This document shows positions 35,170 to 49,160 of a stretch of DNA of 64,000 bases, piece by piece (the first letter of the stretch is position 1; each line of letters opens with the position of its first letter). The stretch spans positions 7,694,001 to 7,758,000 of the forward strand of contig WPIO01000007.1 in assembly GCA_009760855.2 (NCBI GenBank), in the 5' to 3' direction. The position numbers and the translations under genes are program-made. The DNA is from Cristatella mucedo (lineage: Eukaryota > Bryozoa > Phylactolaemata > Cristatellidae). The notes below the pieces were generated by a model. The model was not told where the DNA came from. It was given only the letters and a program-made list of their open reading frames with translations, and made no database searches.

Positions 35170-36170
35170 CCACTATTCAATTCAACTACTTCACATCTTT
35201 TGTCTAGGGAGCGTGTCAATATGATTAGTGGTAACATGCACTTTGTCAGCACTCATAATAACGCAAATGACAGATTACAAGGACCCAGTAAATGCTGAGA
35301 GAAACAGGTTAGTTGTAGCTTCTTTTTAAATTTAGACAAGTCAAACTATGTGAATTCAATGCGGAGTGAGCTCCAGGCTTAAGAACATACGGCGTAAATG
35401 TTTGGTCTCCAAAACATTTGAGGCTGGCTCGAGTTACAGACAAATGATTAGCGAAAAAGAATAGGGGAACGATGCCTCGCCTGATTGAGAAGCAGCTCGG
35501 ATAGGTAGTCTGGAGCCTGAGAGTGAAGGGACCTGAGAGAGTGAGTGACAAAACTTTGAATTCGATATACTGCTTGATGGGCAGCCAATACTGGTCGGCG
35601 AAAAGTGGTGTGACGTAGCAACTGCAACCATAACGACTGGCAAGGCCGGCTGGAGATTTTCTATACCAACTGCAAGAGCCTCGTTTCACTCCGACCTTCA
35701 AGTGGCGATGTACAAAATTCTAGAGGGTATGTCGCAAGGGCATTTAACAACTTGGATGTGGTATTTCTGTCTAAGCAGGCCCGAGTTTTTACACTGTTAT
35801 GAAGGTGAAAGTATGTCGACTTAAGCGGGAGCGGCGGCGTAGCTGGCTAGTGAATGGTACTTTGGAACAGTGCGCACAGATTTTGTGCAGATGCTGCAAG
35901 AGTCATTCTGGCTGAGCCAGTTGTTCAAGACAGGTTTTCCCATTTCTGAGCGACACTAGTTTCCTCCACACCAAGCGCATGGGTTTTATCTACATGCAAC
36001 ATCAGACATTTTGCTGCTATTTAAAAACAATTTTTAGCAATCTACTCGGCAAGGAGTTGACAGAGAATAAAGTGTTAGAAGATAGAAAGGGATTGAAGCA
36101 CAAGTACGCTATCTGCATGCAAGTAAAAGCCTGGATTTCGCGATGACATCAGTCAGATGGTGATTTAATA
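35170..36170 (-). mobile_element. LINE family A, decayed copy
   Basis: The minus-strand frame 35309-35701 carries the C-terminal region (ADQYWLPIKQYIEFKVLSLT, then an LKCFGDQTF block). Further upstream, traces of the SARNLG, NDDKTNL (GTTTTATCTA) and catalytic-loop regions run to about 36170. No hairpin is visible at the 3' side. Confidence 0.75.
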
Positions 36171-37063
36171 ATGGCCATCTTATCAAAATGGGCATTCAAT
36201 CGGTGAGACTTTTTTGAAAGATTGCATTGCACAATTTTGCTAAAGTCACCTTTGTAAAAGATATCCACAATCATGTGAATGGTTTCACTCATGTCTTTAT
36301 GCATACATGATGGTCAATCCTGACTTAATATTGCTCTCTACTTTCTGAGAGATACTAATGAATTGGTGTACAGCTTATCCCCTTTGAAACTTTGATTACG
36401 GTCAAAGGGCACGCAGAAAATCTTGCTGATTCAGAACTACTTTGGAAAATTTCCTAAAATCCTTGTTCGATCATATAATATCATACAATCATTTCATTTG
36501 ATCATATAATACAATCCATTGTACATAGAGACAGCCAACTTTCTGCTATGGACACTCCATCCATAGCAGGAAGTATTGCACGGTACCCAGAGTCTATTTT
36601 TACTGACATTAAATAAATAATGCTTAGGAGATATTTTTTCTGTTTAAAGTTTACGATTTGAGGTTTAAAGCCTTAAAATATGGGCCCTCCCTAGCTCTTA
36701 TCTGTTGGCTTTCTTCAACAAGATTCGTTTCTTGAGTTAGAAGCTTAGCATTTCACCCTGTACGACTAAGGTTTCTTGTCACATCGTAAAGGTATTTCAA
36801 AGTGGTGAAGTATTGCTTTCTCTCCTCAAAAGCTTCTGCAGAATTGGGCTCTTGAATCGTCTCCACTTTCTTACTTTCTAGCATTCGGCCTGAAAATAGC
36901 TGACTACTCTCCTCATGGGAATAGTACGGGAAGGATTGAGGGTAACGAGGCGTTGGGGCGATGAATGAAGTAATGCAGGATGACAAGCGAAATCTTTTCA
37001 GTTTAACTTTTACAAGGGCTAACCATGTTCAAGTCGTAGTTACTTAGGTCTTCAGTAAGTTAC
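36171..37063. other. Unassigned sequence
   Basis: AT-rich, with short frames only (77 codons minus at 36753-36986, not recognised). A small direct repeat of ATCATATAAT occurs near 36470-36510. Confidence 0.4.
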
Positions 37064-37796
37064 ATGATAATACTAATAATTTTGCATTAATATAGCGCCC
37101 TCAGGGAGCTTAATCTCTTTGCAGGAACTTAACACGTGCAGTAAAGGAAGCATAACCATACGGTTAGCGGAAAATACCTGGTATCAACATACATTATGTT
37201 CAGTGGTAAAATGCACAGTGTCAGCACGCAAAAGTACACAGAGGACAGAGCATAAGGATCCAGCAAATGCGGTGAGAAAAGGGTGCTTTTAGCTTTTTTT
37301 TAAATGTCATCAAATCAAAGGATGCCATGACACAGTCGAAAGTGACATCCAGGCTTTTGGGAGCTTATGAACTTTAGACAAGGTCTCTGACTGATCTAAG
37401 GTTTGTAAGCGGTATAGCATAGAAATTTGAGTAAGAAAAGCGGATGGTACGATTTCTAGCCTGATGGGGCTGTAGTTCTGATAGCCAGGCTAAAGCCAGA
37501 GAATGAATGGATCTAAAAGTGAGCGACAGAACCCTGAAGGCCATGTGCTGTTGGAAGCCAGTGCAGGTCAGCAAGAAGTGGTTTGATTTGGCAACTGCGA
37601 CTCTCACGACAGACAAGCCTAGCTGCAGAGTTTTGCACCAAATCTTAAGCACCTGATTGCACACGAAGGTAGACCAGCAAGCAGTGAGTTATAGAAGTCA
37701 AGACGGGATGACACAACTGCATGAACCAATTTGGATTTAGTATCCCCTCTACGCAAATCCGAATTGTCACATAGCTGAAAGTAGGAATACATTGCT
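37064..37796 (-). mobile_element. LINE family A, host copy of a nested insertion (3' part)
   Basis: An AATAAT-type tail, a degraded hairpin and the 3' C-terminal coding region run on the minus strand (37374-37664 with [20 protein letters not shown]). It is interrupted at 37797 by a second copy of the same family and continues at 37980-38145. Confidence 0.85.
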
Positions 37797-37979
37797 AATA
37801 ATAATAATAATAATAATAATTCACTTGATAAAGCGCCCTCAGAGAACTTAATCTCTCTCTAGGCGCTTTACATTTGCTGTAAAGTGAAATGCCATTGAAT
37901 GGTAAGTAAAATCATGCTTGAAAAAAATAAACGAAATGAATAATATGGTTAGGGTGACATGCACAGGGTCAGCATGCAA
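37797..37979 (-). mobile_element. LINE family A short copy nested in another LINE A
   Basis: This 183-bp copy consists of the TAA-repeat tail, the hairpin and the first part of the 3' untranslated region. The six bases ATTGCT at 37791-37796 and 37980-37985 flank it as a target-site duplication. Confidence 0.9.
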
Positions 37980-38145
37980 ATTGCTGTGGAGCTGCGGTGG
38001 TCAACTATTGAAAGGTCACTTTAGAACAGTAGATTTCGTGCAGATTCCCAGGAAGATAAGCTAGCTGAGCCGAATTTTGAGTGCTGTGCTAAGCTTTGAC
38101 ACTTCTGAGTCACACCAGTTTTGCCCATAATTAATTCTCCGCGCC
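37980..38145 (-). mobile_element. LINE family A, host copy continued
   Basis: TGGAGCTG, GAAAGGTCACTTTAGAACAG, TAGATTTCGTGCAGATTC and a GTTTTGCCCATAATTA stretch match the SARNLG-to-LLVMG region. This is what should follow the sequence ending at 37796. Confidence 0.8.
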
Positions 38146-38202
38146 AAGTTCTTTTGTTCCCGACAGCTTCCTAGATTTGTTTTCTCTCTTCTACCAGCCT
38201 GC

Positions 38203-38307
38203 AACACACACACACACGCACGCGCGCACACACACGCACGCACACACGCACCACGCACACACACACACACACACGCACACACACACACACAGGCACACAC
38301 ACACACA

Positions 38308-38356
<49 letters not shown>

Positions 38357-38400
38357 GCACACACACACACACACAGGCACACACACACACACACACACGC
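38203..38400. repeat. (CA)n microsatellite with CG interruptions
   Basis: About 200 bases of CA repeats with scattered CG and GG changes. Frames coding for TH or CV repeats on both strands are artefacts. Confidence 0.97.
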
Positions 38401-40405
38401 GCCAGAATTACGTAAATTCAGAATTCTCACATTGCTGAATATTGTGTGAGAAATTCCATCTAACATAGAGGCTGAAATTGTGTACCTTACCTTTCAAGAG
38501 TTATCTTTCAGTGTTCGTAAGTTATATGAGCTGACTAAGGCATGTATTTATTGTCAACTGGCATGCCTCCTAATGCTTTGTGAGCTTCGCTCATCTTAGC
38601 GGACGCTTTCATCGAGTATGCTTTGCTCTTTTCTGGATAAATCCTCCACACGCAGCCATGTAAATCTAATATTGTAATTAAAAACGCTTTTGCTGTGATA
38701 TAGCATTAGCTAAGAAGTTCCCCTAAGGCACAGCGGTGCCGTTAAACTTCTATGGAAACCATTCTATAAAGTTTTTTATGCCTAACCCTCACCAATTTGT
38801 GGAGAGGCTTAACGCGTACTATGAGCGCGAAGCAGACGTCTGGGCCGTGCCTAACAGCCAGACCAGAGAACTTCAAAGTTTCACGATCTTGATCGCGAAA
38901 GCAAGGTTTTTTCGCAAACAATAGCTGCTTTATATTTATTTTAGGCATACGGCGCTAGGAAAAAGCCCTGTACCAAAAAATGAATAAATTGAAATATATT
39001 ACCTTGTTTAATAGTGATGCTATTAGTAGGTCGTCTGCATAATGCCCTACGAGAACTAGATTGAGAACACTCCTTAGCCTTCGCCTAGGAAGTGCCGCCT
39101 CCGAGCTCGGAGCTCCGGACAGTGGAGGCACGGCGGCGTGGCGCATCTAGGGCTGATGTAGCCTTGAAGGAGTTTCTTCAGAGTGAACCTGTCAGTTTCT
39201 TAATTAGAAGGGACCTGGAAATAGTGCTAGTAGAAATTACGCACGTGCCGCACGTTCAGAGCTTGTTACCAGCGTGCACTGTAGAAATACGGCGATCGTA
39301 CTTTTATATTACTACTAAAGCAGCGGTTCTCTTAAGACCCCCTAAATAACAGTACATAAACAGGAACTTTTTAGAAGATGGGCTTACTTAAGCATCCTCT
39401 TGATGGCGCCTCTTCGCTGTAAAGCTTCCGGCTCGCCTTAATTTTTGAAGCAGCCATTTTTAGATTTGCGTGAATGGCTTTTCCTGATGGCGGCACGCCT
39501 TTGGCATTAAATATCAAGCTGTTTCTTCAGAATAGAAATTATCTCTAGATGGGGCTAAACAGAGCAGTAGGGCAGGCAGGCAGGCTTCGGGGTGCTACTT
39601 TCGGCTACCGAGCCGTAACTATCGTTTGGTTTAAAACCACATTCATTTTTGCCGGCAGTTTAAAACCGTTGTAAACATTTTTTGCTGTTTTATTGGTTTT
39701 TTACTTGTTTTCGAAGACACTCTGTTTAGTTCTTCCTTCTTACTTCTGGCTCATACTTCTGGCCGACGGCTCATTTAGTTGAGTTCTTACTCGAAAACCA
39801 ATGTGCCCTCGTCAAACAAGATTTATTCATCAAGCTCAGCGAAGAGAACGTTTTCTTGTCCGTTGCCTTTATTCACGTGTGAAAATTCACCGGCGAACAT
39901 TTCGCCGAAAAACCGTCAAGCTCGGTCATATCGAGAGTGATGGAGGGTGGCATGGAATATCCTTGCCGCAGTCCTCCGATCGCTGGTGGCTTCTTTTTAC
40001 AACTGAGTAGATGCTGCTTAATCTTTTGACATGAATCCACAACAGTGGAAGAACAATATAGGCATCGAGACAGCTTCAATTCTTCCGACTCAAGCTTCCG
40101 GGAAAATTGATACAATCTATGCTAATATGCCGCCTGATGCCGTCCGAGGCATCGACTTTACGATTTCTGCGTGACACTAGGAAATCCCATAGCTAGTAGT
40201 AAGAACGTTTGATTCCATCCAAAAGCCGATGGCAGCCATGCAGTGCCCATTCGATGCATGGGCACGCTCATGTACGAGTTAACGTAAAGCTCACAAAATA
40301 TCTGACCTCCCCCAAGTGTTAGCCGCCACAAGTGAATCTAATTAGGGAAGCTGGTCTTGAAACCATCGGTCTTTTGTCGGTATCGTGGCATTTTCCAAGC
40401 ACTGG
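38401..40405. other. Unassigned sequence
   Basis: Frames of 60 to 85 codons on both strands show no known domain. No family A or B match was seen. Confidence 0.4.
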
Positions 40406-40570
40406 CCCCTGGGTCTTACTAGAGGGGCAAGTGGTCGCATTTTATGACTTAGGTCGTGGGTTCGAGTCGCTTAGGAGGCAATTCTCTATTGCTTGCTGCA
40501 AGGTGAGTGATACAGGCTGAGGCTCTTCTGGCATTACATAAGCGAGGCATTTGAATCAGCTGACTTTTGC
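40406..40570 (+). mobile_element. tRNA-derived SINE copy S5
   Basis: The diverged A box is GAGGGGCAAGTGGTCGC. The B box GTGGGTTCGAGTC lies near 40457. CAATTCTCTATTGCTTGCTG and the 3' part GAGGCTCTTCTGGCATTAC, then TTTGAATCAGCTGA, complete it. Confidence 0.75.
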
Positions 40571-41194
40571 TTTACCCGGGAAACCACCCACTTGGATAGC
40601 TTCAGGGGGTTTTTAATTCGTCCATTGAGGGGTGGTTAGAGTTCAAGCTCGAAGCATGGTGCTACTTCATTGACTCAGCTTCGCGAAAGGACGTTCGATT
40701 CTGGGTTTTCTTTGCCCACATGCGCGTCAGCTCAATTTTTTTTCTCTCCAGGTCTCGTTTGCTTATTCTAAGGCGCTGAGTGATTCCTGGACGTTTCTCC
40801 GCTGCAGGCTGTAGAAGGGTTATGCCAAAAAATGAGCTGACTAGTTAGGACCACGCATTGATGCTATTGCGAAAAATGGCCCTGTCCCCACCCAGCAAAT
40901 CGATTGCTTATCACGATTGTTATCACCTTATGATTCGACATTCCTCGCAGCTTCTCCAGACAAGTTGAAAGCTTTGTTATGTCAAAAAAGTGAGCTATAC
41001 GACACGATTGTGTGGCACCTTATTTTAGAAACGACTTCCAAAAGTTTCATCCTTCCTTCCCATGCTTTGTTCCAGTCATTCAATTTCCTCTTCCTTACCT
41101 GGCTTCTTTTTTCCTCGAATGCGAACGCGCGTGCGCACACACATAAATACAAAAAGACACTGCAGCTACAATACAATATCCATACAATGGCATG

Positions 41195-41196
<2 letters not shown>

Positions 41197-41264
<68 letters not shown>
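41197..41264. repeat. (CT)n microsatellite
   Basis: About 65 bases of uninterrupted CT. Serine/leucine or arginine/glutamate repeat frames across it are artefacts. Confidence 0.97.
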
Positions 41265-41267
<3 letters not shown>

Positions 41268-41485
41268 ACTCTAGCTACCTATTTTGTGTACCGATATGTC
41301 TCTCAACCGATATGTCTATTAACTAGGAAGTGCTTTGCCAGTTGCTTCATTTGAAGCTACGAAGATGAATTCGAAGAGGGATTCTGAGATATTCGACATC
41401 GAAGAACTGCACAACAATTGTATTGCAATTTAAATAGCGTAAATTTCACTCGCTTATTTTGCCGGCAGGTCTCAAGAATCATGCT

Positions 41486-42350
41486 TCAAATGACGTTACA
41501 TTGACAACTACATGTTATAAAATTTGTGAAGCAACGAATCGCTGTTAAAAACTCACGCCAGAAGCTTAGCTTAGCCACCTCGTAGCGTAAGTGCCTAGAG
41601 TAGCTGTAGCGGCACACGGCTCGGGGCTGGACACGTCCATGCCACGATATCCGAGGCTCCGGTGTCTCCTCAGCAGGTTTGCCTCTCTTAGGCAACAACG
41701 GGATTGCGATTGTCGCCAGCATCGCCGAAACATGGCACATGCAATCTTCGCGAACTGCCCGAACAAAGGCCGACAGCAAGCAACGACTCATGGCAAGCAA
41801 ACTTCGAAGGACGTGAAACACGTCTTGACTAATGGCGCAGGCGCTGGCAGTAGAGGGCAAATACGGCTGCAGTCGATCAAATGAATTACACAACGCCCTC
41901 CTCAGAAATGTAAAGAAGAGACTGCTTCCAGTAAAGCTCGGTGCAGACTTCATTCATCTGATAAGGGCAACGAAAGTCATGACCAAGGCCAGATTAGCTT
42001 ATGATAGGCAGACATGTGATCTTTGCGTCTTCTGATGGCGTGTCCGGCGACAGACCTTGGCCGAACAAGCTCACGAGCTGACGGTGGACTCTGCAGACGA
42101 AAGAGAATGCGTGTGAAAGCATCCCCAACTGATCTGGCAAAAGGCAAGCGTGTTATCGAATAAGCTCCGTTTGCACAGCAAAGGTATCGAGAATCTCGTC
42201 CCGCTAGTATGCTCTACAAGCGGTGCGATGGAATTTATTCATCTGCCAGAAGACTTATCTCACCTTCCTATGATCAACCCCGCGTTGGAATACGCTATCG
42301 CGGAAAAATTCGTCATCAGTGCTATTTCACTGGCGATTCTTGCTGTTTAA
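41486..42350. other. Coding-like stretch of unknown identity
   Basis: A 155-codon minus frame (41486-41953) overlaps plus frames at 41591-41884, 41832-42035 and 42150-42350. The plus frames give ordinary-looking sequence such as MEFIHLPEDLSHLPM and could be parts of a decayed gene with frameshifts near 41880 and 42040. I recognise no family. It may also be chance. Confidence 0.25.
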
Positions 42351-43133
42351 TGCCGTGACGGTGCACGAACACGTGATGAGATCAATTAGGATAGGGATTC
42401 TGTGCATTGGCTAACTAGACTCAGGTGGAAATAGCGAACTCTCATCAGAAACCAAACTAAAAAACATCTTATTACTGTGATATGCAGTGGCATGCGATAG
42501 GACAAAAGCTTGTCGATATTAGTGAAACAGTCCAGCCATTTGCGTCTGTAGGACAAACAGCGAAAACTCAGCGACTTCGACTGGATGCTCTGCGTCTTAG
42601 TGCATGGTTTTTGAGCTACTGAAGAGGCGACAGTACCCCTCCTAGCATATGTTCCGTCGTCTCACTACCAGTGAACAGTCGAATGCGTCTCTCCCAGCAT
42701 AAGTTGTGTCACAGTGGATGGTTGAATAGGTGACAGTGCCCCTCCTACCAACCACTTTCCACCAGCTAAGACAGCCTTTGGCTCAGGCCTTCCATGTAGA
42801 CATTTTCTTTAAGGGTTGTGTATGGGATTCTTCTTTGATTTGCGTCTATCTTGTGGCCGCCTATCTTGTGGCCGGACAGTCTTGTGGCGTTCAAGCGTTC
42901 TGGCAGACTTCTCGGAGGACCAGCTACAGGCTGACCAGCAGCGTGCATGGAGGCGTACGATGCCACCTCCAAATACTATCGCAAATACTGTCAGCGGTCC
43001 CTTGTCTTCTTGTACTCCTCGTCGCGTCGCGCATGAAGAGCAGCTCAAACCCGCTAACGCTCGGAGCCGTAGCGTAGCGTGAGCAATATGCGACGCAATA
43101 CAATGCAGCTAGCTTAACGACCTGGGCCGCCGG

Positions 43134-43147
43134 CCCCCCCCCCCCCC
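43134..43147. repeat. Homopolymer run of 14 C
   Basis: Fourteen consecutive C residues follow CGG. A similar run of 13 C lies at 11474-11486. Such runs are prone to length errors. Confidence 0.95.
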
Positions 43148-43389
43148 GCGCGACTCGTGCGCCCCTTTCCGAAGGTCATTAACGACAAAACTATGTCAGG
43201 TATTCCACTCGATGAGCAACCACCGCGTTTGAATAGAGAAAAAATTATTTTCTCTATAAGTTTTTATTAACTGCGGCTTTAGCCTAGCTTACATGCAAGT
43301 CCTTCGGGTCATGCGGCTGCGTAAAAACAATTTTGCAGGCATTGCCCCTCCCCCTAGTTGAAAATCAGGCCCCCCCCGCCCGCCACTGC

Positions 43390-44010
43390 AACTAAACTGT
43401 TTGAGGTATTCATGAATATGGCTGCAAGCTTTTTCAGCAGCTTCAGAGGATTCAGTCATGTGTAGTGTTTGCTTGAGGGGCTGCGACGGCTAGCAGTCGA
43501 TCAATGCACGCAGAGCAAAATTTTTACTATGACCCACAAGCCTGCTATGGCTTGGTTCCTTCAAACCTGTCTGAACTGCAAACCAATTTCAGCCTACTCC
43601 ATCCCACTGTTCATGCATTGGATACAATCTAGCCGTTATATTTTTCTCTTAAAAACATTGGCAACAGAAGCTCCGCATGTCGTAGACTGTGGAACTCGCA
43701 AACGCAATTCAATATCACCTGCAGTGAACTCGCGTTAATGTTTTCCAGCCGTCCTGAGCTGCTACTTCCATGATACTCGGCTCGTTGACTGCCCCCCTCG
43801 ACCCAGCTAGGCTTCTCACCTTCACTTTGATGCGTGAGACGAAGTAAGTTGGCTACCACATGCATCCCGAAAGTCGCTTAGGCTTTGAGTTCGCAATAGA
43901 AAACTCTTCCTTCTGCGTAACCCCCAATGTGCTAGTTGAAGATAACTTGCCGCGCTCAGTTAGCCTTTGTGGCTTTGTGAAGCTACAGAGGGCGATAAGA
44001 CATACACAAC
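43390..44010 (+). mobile_element. LINE family B 3' half (decayed)
   Basis: Landmarks in order are AATATGGCTGCAAGC, TTTTTACTATGACCCACAAG, CTTGGTTCCTTCAAACC, TAGACTGTGGAACTCGC, CGTCCTGAGCTGCTACTTCC and CGCTTAGGCTTTGAGTTCGC. Frames are short and shifted. No clean ACATT tail is present. Confidence 0.75.
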
Positions 44011-44555
44011 AGGCCCACACGTGGCCTCACCATCTGCGTCCAACCCAGAATCACTCATTCTCGCTGGGATGCTTAGGTGTGATGCCACAGTTCGTACAGG
44101 CTGTATACTTGCACTCGGGCCGGTACGAGAACGAATACCAGTATGAAATGCTCAGTGAAACTAGGGTTTCCGTTTCCTAACGTATCGCGATAATAAATAA
44201 ATAAAATAAATGCAGATGTGTTAATAAGTCTCTGAGCATCTGTGGGTAACAACTCGTTGGCACAGCGAATCCTTTGGGCTGACTTTAATAATGTAGACAC
44301 GGCCCGTGAGAAAAACGCTAGCGTCGTCGGCCTCTGTCGCAGAATGTGACACTCACAAATTAGCTAGTTGGAAATAAAGTGATATCATGCTCGGTCGACC
44401 GATTTCGCAGTTCCAACTCCTGGGGCTGACGCAACCGTTACCGCACCATTGCAGACTGCTGTTTAATTGTCGAAAATTGTATTCCAAGCAACCTCTATTC
44501 GAACTTCTTCCTTCGACAGCCATCCTTCACTTTTCCGAAGCTTTATAAGCTTCCA
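44011..44555. other. Unassigned sequence
   Basis: Short AT-rich and mixed sequence between two LINE copies, with no recognisable gene. Confidence 0.4.
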
Positions 44556-44561
44556 AAGGTT

Positions 44562-45272
44562 ATAATAATATTGCACTTGATAAAGCGCCCTCAGAGAACT
44601 TAATCTCTTTCGAGGCGCTTTACATTTGCTGCAAAGTGATACGCAATAGAATAGTAAGTAAAATCATGCTTGAAAAACAAACAAAATGAATAACATGGTT
44701 AGGGGTTACATGCACTGGGTCAGCATGCAAATGTGGTTAGTGGCAGCATGAACAGTGTCAGCACGCATAAGCACATCGAGGACGAATCACAAGGACCCAC
44801 TAAATGCTGTCCTAAATAGGTATGTTTTTAAGTTTCTTTTAAATGTGGTCAGGTCAGGGGATGTTCTGATGCAGGTCGGGAGGGAGTTCCAGGCTGTGGG
44901 AGCATACGAGCTAAATGCACGGTCTCCAAAGGATTTAAGATTTGTACGAGGTATTTCTAGACTGTTGGATTCCGAAAAGCGAGTGGTACGATGCTTTGCC
45001 TGATGGGGTAGTATATCTGAAAGATAGGCTGGAGCCATAGAATGAAGAGACCTAAAAGTGAGCGACAAAACCTTGAAGTCAATCCGTTGCTTGACTGGTA
45101 ACCAGTGCAGGTCGGCGAGAAGTGGAGTAATGTGGCAACTGCGACGCTCACGACAGACAAGCCTAGCTGCAGAGTTTTGCACCAGCTGCAATCGCCTGAT
45201 CGCACATGCTGGTAGGCCAGTAAGCAGTGAGTTGCAGAAGTCGAGACGAGATGTCACGAATGCATGGACCAA
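44562..45272 (-). mobile_element. LINE family A, young 5'-truncated copy
   Basis: The tail, hairpin, 3' untranslated region and C-terminal coding region (44787-45272, 161 codons, open) differ from the copy at 62067 at only a handful of positions over about 700 bases. The frame runs from [20 protein letters not shown] through [20 protein letters not shown] to [18 protein letters not shown] at 44556-44561 recurs at 45271-45276 as a likely target-site duplication, partly overlapping the element end. Confidence 0.92.
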
Positions 45273-45276
45273 GGTT

Positions 45277-46202
45277 GCCGTATTACAGCAAGCGGGTCAG
45301 CTCTTTCTTTATTGCGGGGCTTTTTTGACGCAGTATTGGCGCGTGCATTGACTTATATTCCAAAGACATGAGAGCAGACTAAGCGGCTGAAGGCGCGGCC
45401 ACGACGACGAGCTTTTTAGTTTCCTAATTTTCATAAATTTTATAATTGTCATAAACTTCATAATTGGTAATTTCATGCTACTCGCTCGACTTGGACATAA
45501 CATGCCGTCCTTTCGGCTGAGGAGATGCTGAGGCTGTTACGCAAAACTGCTCGCGGATAAAATGTCATAGCTAATAAACGCGCTTCGCAACTCCCCTTCG
45601 CTCTTCGCAACCTCTAAGCCTTCAGACAAACAGCCGCACGGCTACGGTGCGTTCTCAACTATGTGGCGTCCGTCGCTTCCAAACTCGATAGATCTTCTCG
45701 GTCGGTTACGCCTCGCTAGCTTATTTCCCGCATTCTCCCGTTGCGGAATCCGAAAGCCTCGTTTCTAGAAGCCACACTGTCTTTATCAGACTTAGAGCTC
45801 TCGCCGTTGCACTGCACGGTAGCGGTTCTCGAATGATCGCGTCTGCAGCTATCAGCAGGTGGCCATGCACAGGTACGCCACGTAAAGGTTAAGAGTTAAG
45901 CTCTGGCCCAGACTCTGGCATTCATGCCTTTTCTTCCTTTTTTAAACGGCCGCTTCTATCTCCTGAGCATCTTGACGATCTTTCCTCAGTGCAATGCCTA
46001 GCGACGTGTATACAGGTCGTCTTCAACAAACATCTGAGAATAAAATCCGTGCGACAAACGATTTTTAGCGTAAGACCAATGGCAGCCTAGATGCATCGTA
46101 AGAAAACAGCACAAACCCCCTGCACGTACCTGCCATTTCAGTTGACAAACGCCTGCGCGAGCAGCGTGCGCGAGGCTAATAAAGTGGCTGAACTTTGCTT
46201 AC
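45277..46202. other. Unassigned, expected to lie in or near the 3' part of the ceramide kinase gene
   Basis: I looked for a terminal ceramide kinase exon on the minus strand (an RQLxRLFARG-like string) and did not find one. No other gene was recognised. Confidence 0.35.
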
Positions 46203-46399
46203 CGGAAGCTCAGCTCCACTTCCGATTTGACGGCTGTGTTGTCGACGTTCCAAATAGAGCGAACGAGCATCTCGGCTTTCTCTTTGTTTCTTTTCTCTTT
46301 GGCTTCATCTTTTCGTTTTTGCCTGGCGTAGACTTTCTCGCGCTCAAGAGCCCGGTAGTTCATTTGCACGTACGGTTCTCGCTCACCTGGGCTGCGGTC
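46203..46399 (-). CDS. CERK: Ceramide kinase, near-C-terminal exon (probable)
   Basis: This is an internal exon of 197 bases. The acceptor is CCTTGCAG before 46399 and the donor is GTAAGC from 46202. It starts in phase 0, which matches the phase-0 end of the exon at 50680-51057, and ends two bases into an arginine-type codon. The product begins DRSPGEREPYVQMNYRALER, continues with a lysine/glutamate-rich, probably helical stretch, and ends SIWNVDNTAVKSEVELSFR. The ending resembles the conserved W-N-x-D and I-E-V segment that precedes the last strand of ceramide kinase. The charged helix is longer than in vertebrate enzymes. The assignment rests on the WN.D match, the phase and the strand, so it is less certain than the two exons upstream. 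The next exon, with the chain end, was not found. Confidence 0.6.
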
Positions 46400-46540
46400 C
46401 TGCAAGGTAATGTCGTCACGTGACTCGTTCGTTGGCGGGCCACCCCGAAGAGTTGGCTCATCGGGCCCGTATGTGGCGTCAACGCGTCCGAAAATTAGTC
46501 ACTCATGTTGACTATGCGTTTGCGCATGATTAAAAAGTCT

Positions 46541-48179
<1,639 letters not shown>

Positions 48180-49160
48180 TTAATAATAATAATAATAATA
48201 ATACACTTCATAAAGCGTACTCGGAGCTTAATCTCTTTCTAGGCGCTTTTCATTTGCTGCAAAAGAAACGCAATTGAATGGTGAGTGGTATCATGCATAA
48301 TAAATAACATAAATAATATGGTTAGGGGTGACATGCACATGGTCAGCATGCAAGCGTAGTTAATTGCAGCATGCGCAGTGTCAGCATGCTTAAGCACATA
48401 AAGGACGAATCACGGGGATCCATTAAATGCTGAGATAAATAGGTGTGCTTTAAGTTCTTTTTAAATGCGGTCAAGTCAGGGAATGTTGAGACGCAAGTGG
48501 GGAGTGAGTTCCAGGTTTTGGGAGCATACTAACTTAAGGCTCGGTATCCAATGGATTCGAGGTTTGTACGAGGTTTTAGTAAACAGTTAGATTAATAAAA
48601 GTGTGTGGTACGATGTTTGGTCTGATCGGGGAGTATATCTGATAGATAGGCTGGAGCAAAACAATGAAGGGACCTAAAAGTGGGCGACAAAACCTTGACG
48701 TCAATCCATTGCTTGACTGGTAGCCAGTGTAGGTCGATGAGAAGTATTGTGACGTGACAACTGCGATGCTCCCGACAGACAAGTCTAGCTGCTGAGTTTT
48801 GCACCAGCTGTAAGCACCTGATTGCACATGCCGGTATTCCAGCAAAAACTGTGTTACAGAAGTCAAGACGGGATGTGACAAATGCGTGGACCAACTTAGA
48901 CTGATATTCTTATCTAAACAAGCCCGAATGTTAGCAATGTTCTGTAGCTGAAAGTAGGCAAACTTGACAGTGGAGCTGATGTAGTCGTCTAACGAAAGGT
49001 CACTTTGGAACATGATACCTAGATTTCGTGCAGATTCAACAGGAGATATGCTGGCAGAGCCGATTTTTAGCCTTAACCTTTCCAATTCCTGAATCACATT
49101 TAGTTTGCCCATAACTAGTAAGTTGGTTTTATCATCATTAATTTAAGAAAAGTTGCTGTA
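48180..49160 (-). mobile_element. LINE family A, partial copy in a ceramide kinase intron
   Basis: A TAA tail at 48181-48203, a slightly altered hairpin, and the 3' untranslated and C-terminal coding regions are present. Frames 48592-48894 and 48576-49112 overlap because of one or more frameshifts. They give LERLRLKIGSASISPVESAR, NLGIMFQSDLSLDDYISSTV and [20 protein letters not shown]. It breaks off near the LLVMG block at about 49160. Confidence 0.88.

Noticed and set aside
38061-38466. Cysteine/valine-rich and threonine/histidine-rich proteins
   Set aside because: Translation of a CA/TG microsatellite.
45601-45640. Terminal ceramide kinase exon reading VRLFV on the minus strand
   Set aside because: The string is in the wrong phase for the donor at 46202, and the in-phase reading does not resemble the enzyme's end.
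46091-46423. 110-codon plus-strand frame
   Set aside because: It is antisense to the probable ceramide kinase exon at 46203-46399.
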